Shown in pieces: positions 11,457-17,070 of a stretch of 17,070 bases of DNA. The stretch's first letter is position 1. The number at the start of each line of letters is the position of its first letter. Source of the stretch: CAYYJS01 sp964472315. Its GTDB lineage: Bacteria > Verrucomicrobiota > Kiritimatiellia > UBA8416. The position numbers and the translations under genes are program-made. The notes under the pieces were generated by a model, which was given only the letters and a program-made list of their open reading frames with translations, was not told the DNA's origin and made no database searches. The stretch lies in the NCBI GenBank assembly GCA_964472315.1, contig CAYYJS010000064.1:1-17070 (forward strand), written 5' to 3'.

Positions 11457-13544
11457 ATGGCCCGTACAATACCGTTGGCGCGCGTGCGCAACATCGGAAT
11501 CATGGCTCACATCGACGCCGGCAAGACCACGGTCAGCGAGCGTATTCTCTTTTACTGCGGACGCACTCACAAGATCGGCGAGGTCCACGATGGCCAGGCC
11601 GTCATGGACTGGATGGACCAGGAGCAGGAGCGCGGCATCACGATCACGTCCGCGGCCACGACCGCGAATTGGCGCGAGCACCAGATCGCCCTGATCGATA
11701 CCCCCGGGCATGTGGACTTCACGGCGGAGGTGGAGCGCAGCCTGCGTGTGCTCGATGGCGCGGTGGCGCTGTTCTGCGCGGTCGGCGGCGTGCAACCGCA
11801 GTCCGAGCAAGTGTGGCGGCAGAGCGAGAAGTACAACGTTCCGAAGATCGCGTTCATCAACAAGATGGACCGGACCGGGGCCGATTTCTTCCGCGTGCTC
11901 GGGAGCATCCAGGACATCCTCGGTGCGAATGCCGTGCCCGTGGTCGTGCCGATCGGCAGCGAAGAGAATTTCAAGGGCGTCATTGATCTTTTGCATATGA
12001 AAGCCGTCTTCTTCTCCGAAGACGATAAGGGCATGAGCCGCAATGTGGTCGAGATCCCCGAGGAATTCAAGGAGTTGGCCGTCGAATGGCGTGCCAACCT
12101 CGTGGAGAAGAGCGCCGAGCAGTGCGATTCGCTCCTCGAGAAGTTTCTGGAGGAGGGGGACTTGTCCGATGACGAGATCATGGACGTGGTCCGGCGCGCC
12201 ACGATCGCGCGCCGCATCATCCCCGTGTACTGCGGGTCGGCCTTCAAGAACAAGGGCATCCAGCCCCTGCTCGACGGCGTGGTCGACTTCCTGCCGTCGC
12301 CCGAGGATATCGAACCGATCATCCACGCGACCGACGAAGCCCATGTCCGGTGTCATTCCGACGACGAGCCTTTCTCGGCGTTGGCCTTCAAGATCATGAC
12401 CGACAAGCATATGGGTAAGCTGACCTATATCCGCGTCTATTCCGGCGTCGTCGAAGCCGGCGCCGCGGTCTACAACAGCAGCCGCGAGAAGGCGCAGCGG
12501 ATGGGGCGCATCATTCGTATGCACGCCAACCGCCAGGAGAACATCGAGGAAGCCCGCACGGGCGATATCGTGGCCATCGCCGGGCTGGCCGAGACCCGCA
12601 CCGGCGATACGCTCTGCACCAAGGCCGACCCGTTCCTGCTCGAGTCGATCGAGTTCCCCGCGCCGGTCATCTCCATCAGCATCACCCCCGAAAGCCGCGG
12701 CGACAGCGAGAAGATGAGCGCCGCGCTGCATGCGCTGGCGGACGAGGATCCCACGTTTACCGTCGGTTTCGACGAGGAAACCTCGGAGACCATTATCTCC
12801 GGCATGGGCGAATTGCACCTCGAAGTGCTCGTCGAGCGGTTGCGTCGCGAATTCAAGGTGACCTGCAAGGTCGGTCGCCCCGAGGTGGCCTACCGCGAAA
12901 CCGCCACGCGCGGCGTCGAGGGCAGTTACAAGCATGCCAAGCAGTCGGGCGGTCGCGGCCAGTTCGGACACGTGTTCCTGCGTCTCGAACCGATGGGTCC
13001 GGGCCGCGGGTTCTCGTTCGAGAACGAGGTCCGTGGCGGCAATATTCCGGGCGAGTACATTCCGTCGATCGAAAAGGGCGTCATCAAGGCCATGGTGTCC
13101 GGGCCGTACGCGGCCTATCCGGTGGTCGATATGTGCGTCACGGTCTACGACGGTTCCTACCATGAGGTCGATTCGAGCGATTTCGCGTTCGTCGAGGCCG
13201 CGCGCGTCTGCTTCCGGCAGTTGTTCGTTCAGGCCGCGCCGACCTTGCTCGAACCGGTCATGTCGGTGGAGGTGGTCGCGCCCGAGGAGTATATGGGCGG
13301 CATCACCGGATCGATCTGTCAGCGGCGCGGCCGCATCGAGAGCATGGACGAACTGCACGGCCAACGACTCGTGCGCGGGATGGTCCCGCTGAGCGAAATG
13401 TTCGGCTACTCCAACGACCTGCGCACCATGACGTCCGGCCGCGGCAATTTCACGATGCATTTCGAGCGGTACGAGGCGGTTCCGTTCTCGATCGCCGAAG
13501 GGATCATCGAGAAACGCCGGAAGGAAAACAAGATCCGGGGTTAG
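11457..13544 (+). CDS. fusA: Translation elongation factor G
   Basis: This 695-residue GTPase drives ribosomal translocation and, with RRF, recycling. All G motifs are intact: AHIDAGKTT (17-25), switch I QERGITIT (57-64), DTPGH (81-85), NKMD (135-138) and GSA (260-262). Length and domain order match full EF-G, including domain IV (about 475-600) and the C-terminal domain V ending near 680. The start at 11457 follows GGAGGAG (11444-11450) by 6 nt. The usual str-operon neighbours (rpsL, rpsG, tuf) are absent on both sides. The gene is therefore either a relocated single copy or one of two paralogues. Confidence 0.96.
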   Translation: MARTIPLARVRNIGIMAHIDAGKTTVSERILFYCGRTHKIGEVHDGQAVMDWMDQEQERGITITSAATTANWREHQIALIDTPGHVDFTAEVERSLRVLDGAVALFCAVGGVQPQSEQVWRQSEKYNVPKIAFINKMDRTGADFFRVLGSIQDILGANAVPVVVPIGSEENFKGVIDLLHMKAVFFSEDDKGMSRNVVEIPEEFKELAVEWRANLVEKSAEQCDSLLEKFLEEGDLSDDEIMDVVRRATIARRIIPVYCGSAFKNKGIQPLLDGVVDFLPSPEDIEPIIHATDEAHVRCHSDDEPFSALAFKIMTDKHMGKLTYIRVYSGVVEAGAAVYNSSREKAQRMGRIIRMHANRQENIEEARTGDIVAIAGLAETRTGDTLCTKADPFLLESIEFPAPVISISITPESRGDSEKMSAALHALADEDPTFTVGFDEETSETIISGMGELHLEVLVERLRREFKVTCKVGRPEVAYRETATRGVEGSYKHAKQSGGRGQFGHVFLRLEPMGPGRGFSFENEVRGGNIPGEYIPSIEKGVIKAMVSGPYAAYPVVDMCVTVYDGSYHEVDSSDFAFVEAARVCFRQLFVQAAPTLLEPVMSVEVVAPEEYMGGITGSICQRRGRIESMDELHGQRLVRGMVPLSEMFGYSNDLRTMTSGRGNFTMHFERYEAVPFSIAEGIIEKRRKENKIRG

Positions 13545-13620
13545 TGTTGACGGCGGCGGCTTCCCGCGGGAGGATGCGTCCACGGCGGTTGGATCGCGCC
13601 GGTTTGCGCGGGATACGCAT

Positions 13621-14349
13621 ATGCACGGCAAGACGCTTCTCGATCTCGAACTCGGCGGCATACCCAGGGTCGTGGGGACGGTGTCCTCGTACGAGACGCT
13701 GCCGGCCGGGCCGTCGCGCCCGACATGGCCCTGCGATCTGGTCGAGGTCCGTCTCGACCTGTTCGAGGCGCGACCGGACGATTGGCTGACCCGCTGCGCG
13801 GCCATTCAGGCCCCGGGACGCCCCGTGTTCCTGACGGTTCGTTCCGCGCTCGAAGGCGGCCGGTGGAACGGCCGCGAGAACGAGCGGGAACGGCTCTTCG
13901 CCTCCGCGTTGAACGTGCTGGCGACGATCGACGTGGAGTGGTCGAGTCCGATCAAGGAAACGCTGTGCGCACAGGCCGCCACGCTCCGGAAACCCGTCAT
14001 CGTGTCCCACCACAACTTCGCGGAGACGCCGCCACTGGCGCGCCTGATCGAGGTGGTCGATGCGATCGTCGCCCTGGGCGATACGATCCCTAAAGTGGCG
14101 ACGTTCGTGAACCGCCCGGAAGATATCGCCGCCCTGCAGGAGCTTCTCGCCCGGTATGCCCCGCGATTGCCCATCTGCGTCATCGGCATGGGCCCCTTGG
14201 GCAAGGACACCCGACTTACGTTCCCGCTGGCCGGGTCGGCGCTGACGTACGGCTACCTCGACCGCGCCACGGCGCCGGGTCAGATGTCCGCCGCGGAGCT
14301 GTCCGCCAAGCTCGGCGCGCGCGCGATTGTAAACCATAGGTCATGCTAA
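13621..14349 (+). CDS. aroD: 3-dehydroquinate dehydratase, type I
   Basis: This 242-residue Schiff-base enzyme performs the third step of the shikimate pathway, 3-dehydroquinate to 3-dehydroshikimate. Active-site residues are visible in order: E42 and R44 in LVEVRLDLF, D104-E106 in IDVEW, H131 in VSHHNF (general base), K158 in IPKVATF (the Schiff-base lysine), R198 in GKDTRLTFP and Q221 in TAPGQM. Length is typical. The ATG at 13621 is the only usual start in the open frame, but it has just a poor Shine-Dalgarno. The gene lies 76 bp after fusA in the same direction, with no terminator between, so read-through from fusA is possible. No other shikimate genes are nearby. Confidence 0.92.
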   Translation: MHGKTLLDLELGGIPRVVGTVSSYETLPAGPSRPTWPCDLVEVRLDLFEARPDDWLTRCAAIQAPGRPVFLTVRSALEGGRWNGRENERERLFASALNVLATIDVEWSSPIKETLCAQAATLRKPVIVSHHNFAETPPLARLIEVVDAIVALGDTIPKVATFVNRPEDIAALQELLARYAPRLPICVIGMGPLGKDTRLTFPLAGSALTYGYLDRATAPGQMSAAELSAKLGARAIVNHRSC

Positions 14350-14351
14350 GG

Positions 14352-14380
14352 TTGACATAGCGATCGCGGCATGGTTCAGT
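14352..14380 (+). promoter_or_regulatory. Possible promoter of the TonB-dependent receptor gene
   Basis: TTGACA at 14352-14357 is perfect. After 17 bp only a poor -10 box is visible (TTCAGT, 14375-14380). No riboswitch-sized leader is present between aroD and the receptor start. Confidence 0.35.
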
Positions 14381-14405
14381 ACGCGTCCAAACGCGAGGAG
14401 GAACC

Positions 14406-16220
14406 ATGCCGGGACGACTTGCTGTCGCCTGTGTTTCGATCGTTCTGCTGGTGAGTCATGGGTCGTTCGGTGAGACCAACGTTCCGCATCAGACGCCGCT
14501 GACGGTACATGCCTCGCGGCTGGAGTCGGCCGCGCGTGTGGGGCAGGACGCCTCCGTGGCCGCGGCGCTGACGGGGGTGGGGGGCGTCGATGTCGTCAGT
14601 CAGGGACTGGCCGGCGGGCAGAGCGACCTCTCGATCCGGGGCAGCGGGTTCAGCGGGGCGGGGCTGGTGCTGTCCGGCGCGGCGTTGGCCAGTCCGCAAA
14701 CGGAACACTTCAACCTGGAACTGCCGTTGCCGCCGGCGTTGCTGACGGCGCCCGAGGTTCTGACGGGCATGGATCAGGCGATCCGGTCCGAGGGCCATCT
14801 CGTCGGCTCGATCGCCTATGCGCCGCTGCTCGTGACGAACCGCCGGCTCTTGACGGTCGGGGCCGCCGAAAACGGCGGTTACTGGGCAAACGCGCTTATG
14901 CAGCAGGTGTTGCCCGTGTCGTCGTCGCATGGGGCCGTCGGCCTGGGGGGCTTCGGCGGCGCGATGCGGGCGTACGCCGTCGACTATCCGGATAACGATG
15001 TCGAGGTGACGCGCGCGGGCGGTCAGGTGCAGTGGGTGGGCGCCGATACACGGTTCGATGCGGCGATCGGCCGTCAGGAGAAGACGTTCGGCGCCCGCGG
15101 CTACTACGGCGTCACCGATGCCTGGGCCGCTACGGAGCGCCTCGACGATACGCTCGTGCTGGCGTCCTGGGTGCATGGCGATACGGCGGATGCGTACACG
15201 CGCGCGACGGCCATCCGTCGCGAGATCGAGGATGCCTACACGTTGTTCTGGACGCTGCCGGGAACTTACGACAATCGGCATCGCACGGTCATCCACGGCG
15301 GCCTCGTCGACGGCCGCGTGCCGCTGGCCGGGGCGTTCGACCTCGCGTGGCGGGTAAGCGCGCAGGACGATACGATCCGTAGCGGGAACCTGGGCAATCA
15401 CGCGCGCACGCATGGCTCGATCCTTGCCGTGCCCGGCGCCGACCTGGGTGCCTGGCGTGTCGATATCGGCGCGCGCCATGACCTGTTCGAGCGCGCGCCG
15501 GACCTCTGGCTGCCGCAAGCCGCGGTCGCCCGCCAACTGGGCGATGCGTGCCGGCTCGGGCTGTCGCATGTGCAGACCGCGCGGCAACCGTCGTTCACCG
15601 AACTCAACTACGAGTCTCCGGCGAGCCTGGGCCATGCGGGTCTCGGGACGCAGACCAGCGCGCAAACCGAGCTTGCGGCCGACGGCGGCAGTCGCCGCGG
15701 TACGGCATGGCGCGCCGCCGCGTTCCACCGGCGTACCAGTCACACGGTCGACTGGATCCGGGCCACGGCGGAGGCGCCGCGTTGGGAGGCGGCCGATATC
15801 GGCGTCGTCGACACGATCGGCGCCGAGGCCGCGCTGTCCCGTCGGTTCGATCGGGGGAGCAGACTGGGCGTGCAGTACACATGGCTGGACCGCGACCACG
15901 AGGCCGGGTTGTATGCCAGCCGCTATGCGTTGGACTACGCGGAGCATCTGCTCGCGGTTTCGGGGTGGCTGCAACTGGGCGGGCGCGCGGCGGTCGAAGT
16001 GCTTCAGGGGGTGCGGGCGCAGGTCGCGAACCGGCTGCGTTCCGGCGGCGACGAGTCCTACCCCGCGCGCGCGGCCCTGCACCTGCGGTCGCCGTGGTCG
16101 TCGGCGCTGCAGCTCACCCTGTGCGTCGAGAATGCGTGGGATGACGACTTCGAGCCGTTCCCCGGTCAGCGCACGACCCCGCCGCGCCGGGCGAGCGCGG
16201 CCGTCACCGCGGCGTGGTGA
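14406..16220 (+). CDS. TonB-dependent outer-membrane receptor
   Basis: This 604-residue protein has a signal peptide (hydrophobic core about 5-17, likely cleavage near residue 22). A TonB-box-like segment, TPLTVHASRLE (30-40), follows. The plug domain (about 45-145) includes DLSIRGSGFSGAGLVLSGAAL and PLPPALLTAPEVLTGMDQAIRSEGHLVGSIAY. The rest reads as amphipathic strands of a beta barrel and ends in an aromatic residue (W604), as expected for outer-membrane insertion. Length is close to that of BtuB and short for siderophore receptors. GAGGAGG (14395-14401) precedes the ATG. The ligand is unknown: no TonB, ABC importer or cobalamin riboswitch is adjacent. The 3' end overlaps the convergent tcdA by 17 bp. 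Confidence 0.87.
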   Translation: MPGRLAVACVSIVLLVSHGSFGETNVPHQTPLTVHASRLESAARVGQDASVAAALTGVGGVDVVSQGLAGGQSDLSIRGSGFSGAGLVLSGAALASPQTEHFNLELPLPPALLTAPEVLTGMDQAIRSEGHLVGSIAYAPLLVTNRRLLTVGAAENGGYWANALMQQVLPVSSSHGAVGLGGFGGAMRAYAVDYPDNDVEVTRAGGQVQWVGADTRFDAAIGRQEKTFGARGYYGVTDAWAATERLDDTLVLASWVHGDTADAYTRATAIRREIEDAYTLFWTLPGTYDNRHRTVIHGGLVDGRVPLAGAFDLAWRVSAQDDTIRSGNLGNHARTHGSILAVPGADLGAWRVDIGARHDLFERAPDLWLPQAAVARQLGDACRLGLSHVQTARQPSFTELNYESPASLGHAGLGTQTSAQTELAADGGSRRGTAWRAAAFHRRTSHTVDWIRATAEAPRWEAADIGVVDTIGAEAALSRRFDRGSRLGVQYTWLDRDHEAGLYASRYALDYAEHLLAVSGWLQLGGRAAVEVLQGVRAQVANRLRSGGDESYPARAALHLRSPWSSALQLTLCVENAWDDDFEPFPGQRTTPPRRASAAVTAAW

Positions 16221-17001
16221 CCGCGTCGTGAACGGCCTGCACGACCAGCCCGGCGAGCGTGAAGCCGAACGTGCCGGTGACAGGCACGCTTGACCCGTTG
16301 ATGCGGGCTTTGCGCCGGCACCACCGGTCGACGTCCGCCGCGTCGACACCTGCAAGCCGCGGACAGTGGCAGGCGCCGGTGCCGCAGACGGATGCCACGT
16401 CGTAGCCCGACCGCACTTCCGCGCTGTAGACGCACGGAAAGTCGCCGTCGACGCCGCGCCGGCGCAGTTCGTGGCGGACGAGACGCGCCAGCGGGCAGCC
16501 GACGGTCTTCCAGATCGAGGCCACCCGCACCGCGGTCGGATCGAGTTTGCAGGCGGCGCCCATGGCGGCGTAGAGCGTGACGCCCGCCTGAAGCGCGGAG
16601 ACGATCAAGTCGACCTTGTTGGCCAGACTGTCGATGGCGTCGAGGACATAGTCATAGTCGCCCAGAGCGAAGCGCTCGCGCGTCTCCGGCGTGTACGCGG
16701 ATGCGATGGCCACGATGTCGGCGTCCGGGTTGATGGTCAGCAGCCGCGCGCGCAGCACCTCGGTCTTGGATTGACCGACCGTCGCGTGGGTGGCTTGAAC
16801 CTGTCGGTTGATATTCGTGACGCACACGAGGTCCGAGTCGACGATGGTCAGGTGGCCCACGCCGGAGCGAACGAGGGCTTCGGCGCACCAGCTCCCGACG
16901 CCGCCGACACCGAACAGGATCACGCGCGTGCGCGCCAGCGCCGCCAGCGCGGCTTCGCCGATCAAAAGCGCCGAACGGTGAAATTGGGCATGACTGGGCA
17001 T
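16204..17001 (-). CDS. tcdA: tRNA threonylcarbamoyladenosine dehydratase (TcdA/CsdL, ThiF/E1 family)
   Basis: This 265-residue protein would cyclise t6A37 of tRNA to the ct6A form in an ATP-dependent reaction. The E1-like nucleotide-binding loop is VILFGVGGVGSWCAEALVRSG (27-47). IVDSDLVCVTNINRQ (53-67) is the conserved E1 acidic/NRQ block, followed by DYVLDAIDS (117-125). FPCVYSAE (188-195) and VTGTFGF (241-247) match C-terminal blocks of E. coli TcdA. Length equals the family norm. Residues 206-228 carry a Cys/His-rich stretch (C206, C211, H212, C213, C228). The start at 17001 is chosen because family proteins begin shortly before RFxR-like residues. The frame stays open to the window edge, and no Shine-Dalgarno is evident. 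Related ThiF/MoeB proteins are a less likely alternative. Confidence 0.87.
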   Translation of the reverse strand: MPSHAQFHRSALLIGEAALAALARTRVILFGVGGVGSWCAEALVRSGVGHLTIVDSDLVCVTNINRQVQATHATVGQSKTEVLRARLLTINPDADIVAIASAYTPETRERFALGDYDYVLDAIDSLANKVDLIVSALQAGVTLYAAMGAACKLDPTAVRVASIWKTVGCPLARLVRHELRRRGVDGDFPCVYSAEVRSGYDVASVCGTGACHCPRLAGVDAADVDRWCRRKARINGSSVPVTGTFGFTLAGLVVQAVHDAVTTPR

Positions 17002-17070
17002 GGGTGAAGGATACGGTTCGCGTTGCGGCGAACACAACGCCAAATCATGATCCTGCAGTCGGCAGGTCAA
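17002..17070. other. Upstream region of tcdA at window edge
   Basis: These 69 bases precede the chosen tcdA start. They stay open in the tcdA frame with an ATG at the extreme edge, but they have no family resemblance. No promoter is recognisable. Confidence 0.4.

Noticed and set aside
11310..13805. Very long open frame on the minus strand opposite fusA (831 codons)
   Set aside because: It mirrors a clear EF-G gene in high-GC DNA, is Arg/His/Asp-rich without any family motif, and has no ribosome binding site. It is an antisense artefact.
14376..16355. Long minus-strand open frame opposite the TonB-dependent receptor (659 codons)
   Set aside because: Composition is typical of high-GC antisense frames. 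The plus strand has a signal peptide, a plug domain and a terminal aromatic residue.

Overview
The window looks like a chromosomal segment of a high-GC Gram-negative bacterium. It encodes an outer-membrane TonB-dependent receptor and the two enzymes that make phosphatidylethanolamine. The mix of genes, a divergent sigma-70-family factor, and abundant REP-like and palindromic intergenic repeats would fit a PVC-type lineage (Verrucomicrobiota/Kiritimatiellota). That placement is an impression from style and gene content; no sequence search was possible.

Left part (1-3548), an accessory patch. Two type II toxin-antitoxin modules sit here: hipBA (56-1686) and a VapBC/FitAB-type ribbon-helix-helix plus PIN pair (2525-3156). 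Each has a strong promoter overlapped by an inverted repeat, the usual layout for autorepression. Between and after them lie about 1.2 kb of non-coding, repeat-dense DNA. It holds three mosaic copies of a palindromic element built from shared modules, one inverted pair of REP-like hairpins with a GTAG foot, and a 27/28-bp direct repeat bracketing the second toxin-antitoxin pair.

Middle part (3549-8333). psd and pssA form a phosphatidylethanolamine operon. A family-4 uracil-DNA glycosylase follows, starting at a TTG that overlaps the pssA stop. Facing them on the minus strand are a LPG-synthase-type membrane flippase and an upstream, 4-bp-overlapping sugar-phosphate isomerase/epimerase-like TIM barrel. 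Upstream of those is rpsU (ribosomal protein S21) with a clear intrinsic terminator.

Right part (8334-17070), translation and housekeeping. argS runs divergently from rpsU and has a hairpin that covers its Shine-Dalgarno sequence. It is followed by a convergent sigma-70-family factor, then fusA (EF-G) divergent from the sigma gene, aroD (type I 3-dehydroquinate dehydratase), a TonB-dependent receptor, and a convergent tcdA (ThiF-family tRNA t6A dehydratase).

All three convergent junctions (UDG/flippase, argS/sigma, receptor/tcdA) abut or overlap and show no terminator between them. I see no tRNA, rRNA, transposase, prophage or CRISPR. I did not find a clear new multi-gene system. The most unusual material is the mosaic repeat patch around the toxin-antitoxin modules, the divergent sigma factor, and the argS leader hairpin.
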